Shown here in pieces: positions 18,001 to 26,019 of a stretch of DNA of 31,323 bases. A model generated the notes under the pieces. It made no database searches. It saw only the letters and a program-made list of their open reading frames with translations, and was not told the origin of the DNA. Location of the stretch: contig CAUFRY010000024.1 in the NCBI GenBank assembly GCA_959028445.1, forward strand, positions 1 through 31,323, written 5' to 3'. The translations under genes and the position numbers were made by a program. This stretch comes from an uncultured Collinsella sp. (lineage in GTDB: Bacteria > Actinomycetota > Coriobacteriia > Coriobacteriales > Coriobacteriaceae). Each line of letters begins with the position of its first letter. Positions within the stretch are counted from its first letter, which is position 1.

Positions 18001-18692
18001 AGCCAGTTCCATGCGGCCTTTTCGCTCATGCCGAGCACGCTCTGCAGCACCTCGACGACGTCGTCCTCAAAGTAGCTGTAGGTGTCGCGGGTCTGGAGCC
18101 AGGACTCGCCGTTGACGCGCTCAAAGGCCTCGCGGAACTCCTGGGTCTTGCCCAGGGAATCGATGTGTTCCTCGAGCTTTGCAAGCTTTAGGTCCTCGCC
18201 ATAGAAGCCGCGCGCCTCGTAGAACATGCGCTCAAAGCCGCGAAGCAGCGCCGTGGGAGCCGTATCGCCCTGCTTCCACTGGCCCGCCTTGCTATCGATG
18301 TTAAAGAGGATGGCCTGCGTGGACACCGAGCAGGCGCGCTCCATGGCAGCCTCGACCATGGGGTCGACGATCTTGCCGTCAAAGTAGCGGATGGCGCTCT
18401 TACCGCCGATCTGGCGATTCTCGAGCAGGTAGCTCAGCATCTTGAGGAAGTGCGATTTACCGGAACCGAAGAAACCACTGACCCACACGCCGATCTTGTC
18501 GGTGGGCACATCGATGGCATCGCCGTAGGCCTTGAAGAACGTGGCAAAGTGCCTCTGCAACTCGCGCGTCACCACGTACTCGTCAAGCTCCTGGCGGATG
18601 GACCCATCTTTTGAATCCTGGACCTTGACCACGCCGTTGATGGAGCGGTTGATGTCTTTAGCAAAGAGGTCGCGAATGATCGTGTTGTCCAT
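15030..18692 (-). CDS. brxC: BrxC, large P-loop ATPase of BREX
   Basis: A 1,220-residue ATPase of the BrxC/PglY family, close to the usual length of about 1,200. Walker A GFFGSGKS lies at 73-80, inside the family block VSGFFGSGKSHFLKML. The Walker B block RLLFMVDEVGQF lies at about 264-275. The middle and C-terminal thirds are long helical regions, with a basic linker rich in Pro, Lys and Ala near 1150-1180. BrxC is essential for BREX methylation and restriction and is thought to act with PglX, PglZ and BrxB. The start is ATG with AAGGAG five bases upstream. It follows brxB by 78 bases and precedes pglX by 66 bases. The frame is intact. Confidence 0.95.
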   Translation of the reverse strand: MDNTIIRDLFAKDINRSINGVVKVQDSKDGSIRQELDEYVVTRELQRHFATFFKAYGDAIDVPTDKIGVWVSGFFGSGKSHFLKMLSYLLENRQIGGKSAIRYFDGKIVDPMVEAAMERACSVSTQAILFNIDSKAGQWKQGDTAPTALLRGFERMFYEARGFYGEDLKLAKLEEHIDSLGKTQEFREAFERVNGESWLQTRDTYSYFEDDVVEVLQSVLGMSEKAAWNWLEGSEDEVLAPDVFAKKVKDYVDAQAAAHGGNFRLLFMVDEVGQFITNDKDPSLMLSLQTIVEELGAACGGRVWVMVTSQEAIDNLSLPVGNDFSKIQGCFNTRLSLSSSSVDEVIQRRVLEKTAPAADMLAQVYEQDAAVLKNNFTFEGGSRSDLAGFANSKDFVASYPFVGYQFKLLPDVMTEVRKHGVKAKHMSTGERSMLSAFQESAQAIQHDQTGALVPFWRFFDTISKDLEHGIIQVVVCAERAAENAEGLESYDVRVLKLLYLIRYIGYVKATVENISILMIDSLDVDKRALKDRVKESLARLERESYVARQGDTYSFLTDEEQEIAQEIARTPIDNAKVIEYIKKRLFESIYTARKLNRGANDFPFDRYVDGSIHGTSMGGMELSVVTMASDLGRSDDAELALKSVDKAIVALSDEVDYWAPLVNAAKIRMYAQTRNLQELPPSTRQIVEAKMREKDFNEKEADALLAEAVLHARCAVNGRMIEIRAAKPAQVFEQVLAQLCDVVFEKADYIGAPVTSDSDIRSTLVGNVQVGLAGMDAGNTRALKEVEDYLKVQHQRHLDTAMGDIQRQYQQRPFGWREVDIANVVAQLVVEQRAQVLFGGQTVQANDSRMVALLRKDADKAQVRLRMRMSDRLLRATGELMCDLFDLKTVPSNEDKLVAELKERLEGLREACLAMARDYYTGIKPAYPYPGEDECEKMRSEVADVLKDQNEAEAFLTTFTKHEERLLDAKEDFDKVVEFFESNQRTAFDHARDFLNRTEGIEYASDDIPGAVENVATVREILKDPKPYGRIKDLQPLMDPVEDDMKKLLGIRRNEFLCRIESDLQDLRAQAESQKGFVNQAKDAIADAGTKYESFKNRAHSAQSLNELSVVATNWGDWLSAAANEMYDAVDEARVRMDNERRTTEVMSTGEVVKKVSNKGVASSAPVPAPKPQRKIKTVRRADLVKPSRLLSAEDVERYVDDLRSRLMQALAANDEIRIN

Positions 18693-18770
18693 GGGTGCTC
18701 CTTTGGGTTTGGGAACGTTATGGCAAAGGGTTGTTACCGGCGGCAGGGACTTGCCTGCGGGGAGCCGTGC

Positions 18771-19463
18771 TTACGAGATATCGATGGCGCGGTAGTAGTT
18801 GTCGGCCGGCAGACGGTTAAAGAGCTGGAAAGAAGAGCCGTTGAAACTGCCCGGATAGGCGGCGACCACAGGCACCTCATCAAAATCCGCAAGCATGCAG
18901 TGGAGAAGCGTATGTATGCGAAAGAACGGGAAAACCTCGCCCGCGCCGGTGAGGAAAACGACGTCTCCAGGCGCGTGCGGCTCGGTCTGCTCAAGGATGT
19001 ACGCAGCGACTTTCTCGGGCGAGGCGAACTTGGCCACGTCCTCGAGCACGCGCTGGGTACCGCGGCGCTCCTCTTGGTGCGGGATAGCCTTGAGGACACG
19101 GCGCTTTTCGAGAATTGCCAGCACGGCGTCGTAAAGGTTCACGACCTTGAGCGTGCACGGAAGCTTGTCGGCCTCGGCATCGCGTGAAGGGGCGTCAAAT
19201 AATGCACGCGCCTCAAACTCCAGCGCGGGGTCATAGCAAAAAGTGTGGAAGCCGATCTCATTGCCTATGCCCTTGTTGGCCAAAAAGTCCTCGCTGCACA
19301 GGCACTCGCGCAGAAGCTGCGCACGGCGCTCAAATTCCTGACAGGCGCGCTCGGAGCGGGCATGCGCCGCCACGACGCTCTTGCGGGAATGGATGCCGAT
19401 ATTGGTGGTGAGATCGGTCGCCGGGGTGATAACAGGGCCGACGGCGCTTTTGACGGGAGCCAC
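18771..19463 (-). CDS. brxB: BrxB (DUF1788)
   Basis: A 230-residue DUF1788 protein. Family features include EDFLANKGIGNEIGFHTFCYDP (about 58-79), a central LKVVNLYDAVLAIL segment, and the C-terminal VFLTGAGEVFPFFRIHTLL and PADNYYRAIDIS blocks. BrxB is a core type 1 BREX component and a partner of PglZ and BrxC. The GTG start sits one base after the brxA stop, so translation is coupled. This start gives about 35 residues before the usual domain start; a later GTG is possible, but no internal ATG is available. Confidence 0.9.
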   Translation of the reverse strand: MAPVKSAVGPVITPATDLTTNIGIHSRKSVVAAHARSERACQEFERRAQLLRECLCSEDFLANKGIGNEIGFHTFCYDPALEFEARALFDAPSRDAEADKLPCTLKVVNLYDAVLAILEKRRVLKAIPHQEERRGTQRVLEDVAKFASPEKVAAYILEQTEPHAPGDVVFLTGAGEVFPFFRIHTLLHCMLADFDEVPVVAAYPGSFNGSSFQLFNRLPADNYYRAIDIS

Positions 19464-19464
19464 G

Positions 19465-20115
19465 CTACATCACTGCCCTGCCGGTAAGGACCGCGATAAG
19501 CGACTGCTCGCCCAGCTGAACCAAGGCTCGCTCGACATCGGAATCGAGGAAGAGTGGCGACAGGCGCTCGGACTCCGGGCCCTGGCCCTCGCCGATAAGG
19601 CCGGCATGGCGGAGCGTCTGGCGGAGCGAGCCCTTAATGCGCTTGTCCGTGGCCTCAGTCCAGCGGGCCGCGTCCGGATACTCCGTGGTAAAGCGTGTCA
19701 TGAAGGCGTTGAGGTCAACCGCCGTAAAGGCATAATCGAAGTTTTGTAGGCGCTCCCCTACCTCGACGAGCACGAGCTCGCGCACGATATCGTAGCGGCA
19801 GATCATGCTGTAGAAGATGGCCTGGTCCGCCTGCGTGGGAGCGCCGGATGCCATGAGCCCGGTTAGGGATGACGCAGCCTCGACGGCGGTTTTGGGGTCG
19901 ATGCCGCGCGCGGCGCATACGGCGTCCGTGGGCACCATGGCGTCAAGGCGGCGAAGGCACACGGTTGCGCGGTTGGCGACCATGCGCTCCGTGGGATATT
20001 GAAAGAGGTTCTCGCTCTTTACGCGTACAATGACCTGCTCGTCGCTTGCGCCCTGCATACGAAGGGCAGCGACGATGCGCATCTCATGCGGGAGGAATTG
20101 CTCGCGGGTGAGCAC
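19465..20115 (-). CDS. brxA: BrxA (DUF1819), first gene of the BREX operon
   Basis: A 216-residue DUF1819 protein, a small helical DNA-binding component of type 1 BREX. The SENLFQYPTERMVANRATVCLRRLDAM block (about residues 34-60) and the C-terminal helices fit the family. The shortest start is GTG at 20115, whose G is the last base of a run of ten G. That run is the only Shine-Dalgarno-like sequence in front of it. An upstream GTG at 20149 with GGAG eight bases before it is better placed for initiation, but it is out of frame with brxA at the present tract length. It would come into frame with nine or twelve G. The body of the gene is intact; whether it is efficiently translated in this sequence is uncertain. 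Confidence 0.88.
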   Translation of the reverse strand: MLTREQFLPHEMRIVAALRMQGASDEQVIVRVKSENLFQYPTERMVANRATVCLRRLDAMVPTDAVCAARGIDPKTAVEAASSLTGLMASGAPTQADQAIFYSMICRYDIVRELVLVEVGERLQNFDYAFTAVDLNAFMTRFTTEYPDAARWTEATDKRIKGSLRQTLRHAGLIGEGQGPESERLSPLFLDSDVERALVQLGEQSLIAVLTGRAVM

Positions 20116-20124
20116 CCCCCCCCC
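20115..20124 (-). repeat. Homopolymeric G10 tract overlapping the brxA start codon
   Basis: Ten consecutive C on the plus strand (ten G in the brxA sense) end in the G of the GTG start. Runs of this length at a translation start are classical slipped-strand contingency loci. No other homopolymer of ten or more G or C was seen in the window; the next longest noticed is seven C at 20637-20643. Confidence 0.85.
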
Positions 20125-20146
20125 GAACGCTTTTTGTGGTTACATC

Positions 20147-20161
20147 CACAGTGCACGCTCC
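20147..20161 (-). promoter_or_regulatory. Alternative upstream start and ribosome binding site for brxA
   Basis: On the minus strand, GGAG (20161-20158) is followed after eight bases by GTG (20149-20147). The frame reads GTG GAT GTA ACC ACA AAA AGC GTT and then enters the G tract. With nine G it continues into brxA, adding 12 residues. With ten G, as here, it shifts and ends at a TGA about ten codons past the tract. Confidence 0.5.
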
Positions 20162-20241
20162 AAGGGTGTCAAAGGCTGTCACAAGTGCGCCGCAACCCGG
20201 CGGGCAGGCGCGGCGCACATGACAATAATCATACCTGTTGG

Positions 20242-20270
20242 TAAAAAAGTTACCACGCCCAGAGTGTCAA
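20242..20270 (-). promoter_or_regulatory. Weak promoter candidate for the BREX operon; 20116-20456 intergenic region
   Basis: A perfect TTGACA (minus strand, 20270-20265) has only a poor -10 (TTTTTA, 20247-20242) at 17 bases. The region also holds an inverted repeat GGTAA-AAAAG-TTACC (20240-20254), an ATGA/TCAT repeat near 20219-20232, and three TGTCA elements. These could be regulator sites. The rest of this 341-base gap shows the antitoxin promoter on the right and no further gene. Confidence 0.3.
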
Positions 20271-20416
20271 ATGTTGAGCAACAAAATTTAATCCGGTTAA
20301 CGGTCATTTTCGCAGCTTAGAAACTTTAACGCGGTCGCCCCAAATCACACTTGCCAGACAACCGCGCTTACGAATGCAGGCACGCACACGCCCAACGCCA
20401 CCCTCCGCTATATTCA

Positions 20417-20444
20417 ACATAGAGTTATACATATGCTTCTATGT
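20417..20444 (+). promoter_or_regulatory. Promoter/operator of the antitoxin-like gene
   Basis: A perfect 7-bp inverted repeat ACATAGA (20417-20423) / TCTATGT (20438-20444) flanks a -10-like TATACA (20426-20431). It lies directly upstream of AAGGAG (20445-20450). This layout is typical of autoregulated antitoxin genes. Confidence 0.5.
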
Positions 20445-20456
20445 AAGGAGTTTCGT

Positions 20457-20630
20457 ATGCCTGTCGTAAAGCCTATTTCTGATCAGACGCGCGCACTAAC
20501 TACCATTCAGGAACGCGAAGATCACATTCAACGTACCATCGCTCATGGTTACGACGACCTCACCAACGGTCGTGTGCGCCCCTGGAAACAAGCGAAGGCC
20601 GAGGCGAATCGGATGCGAGCCATCAGGTAA
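20457..20630 (+). CDS. Short antitoxin-like protein without a partner toxin
   Basis: A 57-residue protein. The N-terminus MPVVKPISDQTRAL resembles the first helix of Phd/YefM antitoxins. The C-terminal half (AHGYDDLTNGRVRPWKQAKAEANRMR) resembles the toxin-binding tail seen in several type II antitoxins. It is shorter than a typical antitoxin (about 80-90 residues), so the DNA-binding core may be reduced by an internal deletion. AAGGAG six bases upstream of the ATG and a palindromic promoter support expression. No toxin follows: the next 130 bases hold no RelE- or Doc-like frame before serC. It is divergent from brxA. It may be a remnant, or an antitoxin-like regulator for the defence island. 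Confidence 0.6.
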   Translation: MPVVKPISDQTRALTTIQEREDHIQRTIAHGYDDLTNGRVRPWKQAKAEANRMRAIR

Positions 20631-20716
20631 GGTCATCCCCCCCATGTAACCATCCTGTAAATCATAGCGGCACACTCGAGTTTTACCGTGATGCGGTCGC
20701 GCCTGGCGCTCCACTG

Positions 20717-20725
20717 TGCTAAAGT
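20717..20725 (+). promoter_or_regulatory. Possible extended -10 promoter of serC
   Basis: TG-C-TAAAGT (20717-20725) fits an extended -10 element about 40 bases before the serC start. No convincing -35 is present. Confidence 0.35.
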
Positions 20726-20763
20726 ATCCCGAACGTTCAAACGACTACGAGGGGAACTAGAAG

Positions 20764-21888
<1,125 letters not shown>

Positions 21889-21957
21889 CCCGCAACACGC
21901 GGGCCGACCAGCCACTTCAAACCACTTGTTTTAGACAAACCTGCTAAGGAGTTTTCC

Positions 21958-23121
21958 ATGCGCAAGATTAAAACCATCGATGACATTACCAAGGACGGCA
22001 AAGTCGAGTTTGGCGAGGGCTACGAATTTGTGAGCACCGCCGAAGAGGCCGACGCGATCCTGATGCGCTCGACCGACCTGCACGGCTACGAGCTGCCCGA
22101 GGGCATCCGCGCCATCGCCCGCTGCGGTGCCGGCGTCAACAACATCCCCGTCGAGGAATACGCCAAAAAGGGCGTCGTCGTCTTTAACTCCCCCGGTGCC
22201 AACAGCAACGCCGTCAAGGAGCTCGTCCTAGGCATGCTGGTGCTCTCGAGCCGCGGCGTGGTGCAATCGATGAACTGGGTGCGCGACAACGCCGACGACC
22301 CCGAGATTCAGGTCGATGCCGAGAAGGCCAAGAAGGCCTTTGTGGGCCGCGAGCTCAAGGGCAAGCGCATCGGCGTCATCGGCCTGGGCAACGTGGGCTC
22401 CAAGGTCGCCAACGCCTGCGTCGACCTGGGCATGGACGTTTACGGCTACGACCCGTTCATTTCCGTCGAGCACGCGTGGGTGCTGAGCCGCGAGGTGCAG
22501 CGCGTGGGCACGCTCGAGGATCTCTGCCGCGGCTGCGACTACCTCACCGTGCACGTGCCCAGCAAGGCCGACACCATCGGCATGATCAGCACCGAGCAGA
22601 TTAACCTGCTGGCCCCCGACGCCGTGCTCATCAACTACGCGCGCGAAACCATCATTGACGAGGACGCCGTCGACGCAGCCCTGCGCGAGGGCAAGCTGAG
22701 CTGGTTTAGCTGCGACTTTGCCACGCCCAAAACCGTCAAGATGCCCAACACGTTTATCACCACGCACTCGGGTGCCGGCACTGGCGAGGCCGAGGCCAAC
22801 TGCGCCGATATGGCCATCAGCGAGCTCAAGGATTACCTGGAGAACGGCAACATCGCGCACAGCGTCAACTACCCCGCCTGCAGCATGGGCAAGGCGCGCG
22901 CCGCGAGCCGCATCGCCTGCCTGCACGCCAACGTGCCCAACATGATCGGCCAGATTACGGCCATCCTGGCCAAGGACAACGCCAACGTGCAGCGCATGAC
23001 CAACGAGTCCGCTGGCGAGAACGCCTACACCATGTTCGACACCGACGAGCACCTGAACAGCAGCACCATCGAGGCGCTCAAGCAGATTCCGTCGATGTAT
23101 CGCGTGCGCGTAATCAAATAG
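21958..23121 (+). CDS. serA: D-3-phosphoglycerate dehydrogenase with ACT domain
   Basis: A 387-residue short-form SerA that catalyses the first step of serine synthesis. The NAD-binding fold carries GLGNVG at 142-147 with the adenine-ribose Asp in YGYDPF. The active-site Arg is in NYARE (Arg 229) and the catalytic His in TTHSGAGT (His 270). The C-terminal 75 residues form an ACT domain (NVPNMIGQITAIL), the usual site of serine feedback. The Glu that normally pairs with the catalytic His appears to be missing: the corresponding segment reads DFATPKT. Related short SerA proteins carry a Glu there. AAGGAG six bases before the ATG supports the start. It is in an operon with serC. Confidence 0.93.
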   Translation: MRKIKTIDDITKDGKVEFGEGYEFVSTAEEADAILMRSTDLHGYELPEGIRAIARCGAGVNNIPVEEYAKKGVVVFNSPGANSNAVKELVLGMLVLSSRGVVQSMNWVRDNADDPEIQVDAEKAKKAFVGRELKGKRIGVIGLGNVGSKVANACVDLGMDVYGYDPFISVEHAWVLSREVQRVGTLEDLCRGCDYLTVHVPSKADTIGMISTEQINLLAPDAVLINYARETIIDEDAVDAALREGKLSWFSCDFATPKTVKMPNTFITTHSGAGTGEAEANCADMAISELKDYLENGNIAHSVNYPACSMGKARAASRIACLHANVPNMIGQITAILAKDNANVQRMTNESAGENAYTMFDTDEHLNSSTIEALKQIPSMYRVRVIK

Positions 23122-23134
23122 CGCCGGCTGATCT

Positions 23135-23165
23135 GACGGGCAGTTCCCCATGTGGCCTGCCCGTC
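23135..23165 (+). other. Hairpin after serA
   Basis: A perfect 9-bp inverted repeat GACGGGCAG / CTGCCCGTC with a 13-base loop, 13 bases after the serA stop. No T-run follows. It may stabilise the message or work with the stronger terminator just downstream. Confidence 0.5.
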
Positions 23166-23183
23166 ACTGACATTGAATGCCCG

Positions 23184-23218
23184 CGGGGCGCCTTTCGCAC
23201 GAGAGGCGCCCCGTTTTT
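23184..23218 (+). terminator. Rho-independent terminator of serC-serA
   Basis: A 13-bp stem (CGGGGCGCCTTTC / GAGAGGCGCCCCG with one G-T pair), a GCAC loop and five T. It separates the serine genes from the M20 peptidase. Confidence 0.9.
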
Positions 23219-23296
23219 GTGAGCGCTCCATTAAATGCACCGAGCCGCTTCTTGGCATACAATCTGTATGTTGACCTAACTATCTGTGAGGTGCCT

Positions 23297-24517
23297 ATGG
23301 TTGATACAGATTTTGCTTGGCGGCTTACGCAAGGACTCGTGCGGATCGACAGCTCAGACCCGGGTGCGTATGAGGACGAGATTGAGCGCTATATCAAAGC
23401 GTTGGTTGAGGAACGGTTGGCGCAGCTGAGCCATCCGGTACTCCATGCCGTGCAGGTTGAGGAACTCGAGGTGCTGCCCGGGCGCCGCAACCTTATGGTC
23501 ACCGTGCCGGGACTGAGCGACGAGCCACGACTCGTCTATATCTGCCATATGGATACCGTTACGCTGGGCGATGGCTGGGACGCGGACACGCCGCCGCTCG
23601 GGACGGTTGTGCGTAACGACAAACTCTATGGCCGTGGCGCCTGCGATATGAAGGGTGGCCTGGCCTGCGCCATTGCCGCACTGGTCCATACGCTCGAGCG
23701 CGTGGCGGCGGATGGCGCGTTGCCCCGCCGCGGCTTTTCGCTCATCTGCTCGGTCGACGAGGAAGATTATATGCGCGGCTCAGAGGCCGCGATCGATGCC
23801 GGCTGGGTCGGCTCGCGTGAATGGGTGCTGGACACCGAACCCACCGACGGACAGATCCAGGTGGCGCACAAGGGGCGCACGTGGTTCGAGATTGAAATGG
23901 CTGGCGTAACGGCGCATGCGAGCCAGCCGTGGAAGGGCGCGGATGCCGTCGCCGCCATGGCCGAGGTCGTGTGTTCGCTCCGTCGCGCGTTTATGGCGCT
24001 GCCCGCGCACGATGAGCTGGGGCCTTCAACCATCACGTTTGGCCAAATCGAGGGCGGATATCGCCCCTATGTCGTGCCCGACCGTGCCAAAGTCTGGGTC
24101 GACATGCGTCTGACGCCTCCGACCGATACGGCCGCCGCGAAGCGCATGGTAGAGCTGGCCATCGCCGGCGCCGAAGCCGCGGTCCCCGGTTGCCATGGCA
24201 GCTACACCGTGACGGGCGACCGCCCCGCCATCGAGCGCGACCCGAACTCTCCCCTTCTAGCAGCGCTCAAGCGTGCCGCCGATGACGTGACGGACGCGGA
24301 CACGACCGTCGGTTTCTTTACCGGCTACACCGACACCGCCGTCATTGCCGGCAAGACAGGTAACCGCAATTGTATGAGCTACGGTCCCGGGTCGCTCGCG
24401 CTCGCGCACAAGCCCAACGAATATGTACCCCACGCCGATATCGTTCGTTGTCAGCAGGTGCTAAACGCGCTCGCCGATAACGTGCTCTGGGACGCGAGCG
24501 GCCAAGTTGGGGCATAA
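23297..24517 (+). CDS. M20 family metallopeptidase / deacylase (ArgE/DapE-like)
   Basis: A 406-residue zinc-dependent amidohydrolase of the M20 family. Metal ligands and catalytic residues are visible: HMD at 84-86, Asp 117 in GRGACDMKGG, the adjacent Glu pair at 155-156 in VDEEDYMRG, and Asp in LDTEPTDG. A dimerisation domain follows (from about residue 195, VTAHASQPWKGADAV), and a C-terminal ligand-binding half carries GYTDTAV. Substrates in the family include N-acyl amino acids and dipeptides; the exact one is not readable here. The start at 23297 is chosen because GAGG lies five bases upstream and the family N-terminus begins there; an in-frame start 120 bases earlier would run over the terminator. 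It ends 39 bases before the DUF1015-like gene. Confidence 0.9.
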   Translation: MVDTDFAWRLTQGLVRIDSSDPGAYEDEIERYIKALVEERLAQLSHPVLHAVQVEELEVLPGRRNLMVTVPGLSDEPRLVYICHMDTVTLGDGWDADTPPLGTVVRNDKLYGRGACDMKGGLACAIAALVHTLERVAADGALPRRGFSLICSVDEEDYMRGSEAAIDAGWVGSREWVLDTEPTDGQIQVAHKGRTWFEIEMAGVTAHASQPWKGADAVAAMAEVVCSLRRAFMALPAHDELGPSTITFGQIEGGYRPYVVPDRAKVWVDMRLTPPTDTAAAKRMVELAIAGAEAAVPGCHGSYTVTGDRPAIERDPNSPLLAALKRAADDVTDADTTVGFFTGYTDTAVIAGKTGNRNCMSYGPGSLALAHKPNEYVPHADIVRCQQVLNALADNVLWDASGQVGA

Positions 24518-24556
24518 TAAGCCGCGAACAAACCGACTCGTGCGTTAGGACCGCCC

Positions 24557-25237
24557 ATGAAAGCACTTCCGTTTCCCTGCATCCGCCCGGCTCAGGACCG
24601 CGTGCTTGAGGCGCTGCCTGCAATGGGCAGCATCCTGAGCGGCAACGATGCTCTGCGCGGAGCCATTGCCGATGGTCTGATGCTCAAGGACCCGGGTGCG
24701 GCGTATTACGTGTACGAATGCTCGGGCGAGCCGGGACGTGTGACGGGTGTCGTGGCGATCTGCCCGGTTGGTGCGCTGGCGGGCGGCGACGCGGTTGCCG
24801 CCGATACGACCGCCGCTGCGCGCGCAATCGCCGACCTCAAGGTACAGCCCCGTCCCGTAACGCTTGTCTACGAAGCCTCTCCCGTCATGGATATCATCCT
24901 CGGCGCCGCAAAAGAGGGCGCTTCACTCTATGCCGTCACCGACCCCGCCGGCATTACGCACCGCGTGTGGGAGGTCAAGCGCGAGGACGCCGTCGGGGCC
25001 ATCCGCGCCATGCTCGACCAGGCGCCGGAGCCGGCACTGGCCGACGACCCTGCCTACGCTGTCGCACTAGTCGAGGCATCACAGCTCCTGGCCGACGATG
25101 CACGTGCCGCCGGCACCTACACGGGCAAAGAGCCGTTCAACTTTGCCGTAGCTGCGCTCTTCCCCGCCGCGCAGGTCAGCGGCGGCGCGGCGCAGGTTCC
25201 GACGGGTCTGCTCACGCACCAGGTCGCGCGGTTCTAG
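24557..25237 (+). CDS. Short DUF1015-like protein
   Basis: A 226-residue protein resembling the middle of DUF1015, a family commonly found beside serA/serC in Firmicutes. The LMLKDPGAAYYVYE segment (about 41-54), the PVTLVYEASPVMDIIL segment and the C-terminal EPFNFAVAALFPAAQV segment line up with family blocks. It is about half the usual length of roughly 400 residues. The hallmark YIADGHHR block and the C-terminal half are absent, so any catalytic function is doubtful. ATG is preceded by AGGA. It is probably co-transcribed with the M20 peptidase and ends before a strong terminator. The family assignment is tentative. Confidence 0.6.
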   Translation: MKALPFPCIRPAQDRVLEALPAMGSILSGNDALRGAIADGLMLKDPGAAYYVYECSGEPGRVTGVVAICPVGALAGGDAVAADTTAAARAIADLKVQPRPVTLVYEASPVMDIILGAAKEGASLYAVTDPAGITHRVWEVKREDAVGAIRAMLDQAPEPALADDPAYAVALVEASQLLADDARAAGTYTGKEPFNFAVAALFPAAQVSGGAAQVPTGLLTHQVARF

Positions 25238-25282
25238 CAAGACCAGACCGTCCAGCACAAAAATCGGCAGCCCAACAAACAG

Positions 25283-25323
25283 GGGGCGGAGATGCAGCAG
25301 GTACATGCATCTCCGCCCCTTTT
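25283..25323. terminator. Bidirectional terminator between convergent genes
   Basis: A 14-bp perfect stem GGGGCGGAGATGCA / TGCATCTCCGCCCC (25283-25296, 25306-25319) followed by four T on the plus strand. It lies between the DUF1015-like gene and the converging phosphatase gene. Confidence 0.85.
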
Positions 25324-25366
25324 GCGTCGAGAAGTTATGCCGACGACCCGTGCCGCCGCGCTCGCG

Positions 25367-26002
25367 TTATCCGCGCTGCGGACCCGCAGTAGCCACGAGC
25401 GGTTCAAGCCCCAGCTCGCGCGCGTAGTCTTCCTGCGTAAAGACTTCGACCAGTTCAAACGTATCGGCCGCATCGTCAAACGCAAACTGCAGCACTGAGC
25501 AGTTGCCCGGCACGCGTTCGCGCTCGTCGGCCGCCGCGCCCCGCACGTGGTCCAAAAACTCCTTGATAGCCGAGCCGTGGCTCACCGCGAGCACGCACTC
25601 GTGGTCCGGACGTCGCATAAGATCGGTTATCGTCGCCGCCATGCGCTCGCGCACCTGCATCTGGCCCTCGCCGCCAAACTGACGATAGAAATCTCGCCAC
25701 GGCCGCTCGGGCATAAGCATCACGCGCTCGGCCTCAAAGTCGCCAAAGAACCACTCACGCAGACCGTCCAGGCGCTCGTACGCCAAGCCCGGCCACAGGT
25801 TGGCGATAGTCTGCTCGGTGCGATGAAGTGTGGAGGTGTAGGCATGATCGGGTTCAATGCCGCGCGCACGTAAGAACATGCCGGCACGTGCCGCCTGGTC
25901 GCATCCCAGCTGCGTGAGCGGCGAGTCACTCCAACCCTGAATAATGCGCTTAAGGTTGAATATTGTCTGCCCATGACGAACCAGATACAGGTCTTTATTC
26001 AT
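25367..26002 (-). CDS. Histidine phosphatase family protein (copy 1)
   Basis: A 211-residue phosphoglycerate-mutase-like phosphatase. The phosphohistidine motif LVRHGQT lies near residues 7-13 and the second catalytic His in VLAVSHGSAIKEF. The substrate is unknown; relatives act on sugar phosphates, alpha-ribazole phosphate or nucleotides. The start is taken at ATG 26002 with AAAGGA upstream, which puts the RHG motif at the usual position; a longer frame adds eight residues. It lies 17 bases after a second copy on the same strand, so the two are co-transcribed paralogues that share the RHG core, the GGxDSPLT-like region and the C-terminal SHGSxxxEF block. Confidence 0.9.
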   Translation of the reverse strand: MNKDLYLVRHGQTIFNLKRIIQGWSDSPLTQLGCDQAARAGMFLRARGIEPDHAYTSTLHRTEQTIANLWPGLAYERLDGLREWFFGDFEAERVMLMPERPWRDFYRQFGGEGQMQVRERMAATITDLMRRPDHECVLAVSHGSAIKEFLDHVRGAAADERERVPGNCSVLQFAFDDAADTFELVEVFTQEDYARELGLEPLVATAGPQRG

Positions 26003-26019
26003 AGGGGTCCTTTCGTTCG

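Noticed and set aside
17289..18191. 300-codon plus-strand frame opposite brxC
   Set aside because: Antisense to the BrxC ATPase domain, with no family resemblance.
20179..20232. 17-codon leader peptide upstream of brxA (ATG ATT ATT GTC...)
   Set aside because: No good ribosome binding site, no run of regulatory codons and no attenuator hairpin pair; probably chance.
22228..23151. 307-codon minus-strand frame opposite serA
   Set aside because: Antisense shadow; Val/Ala/His-rich repeats without a domain.
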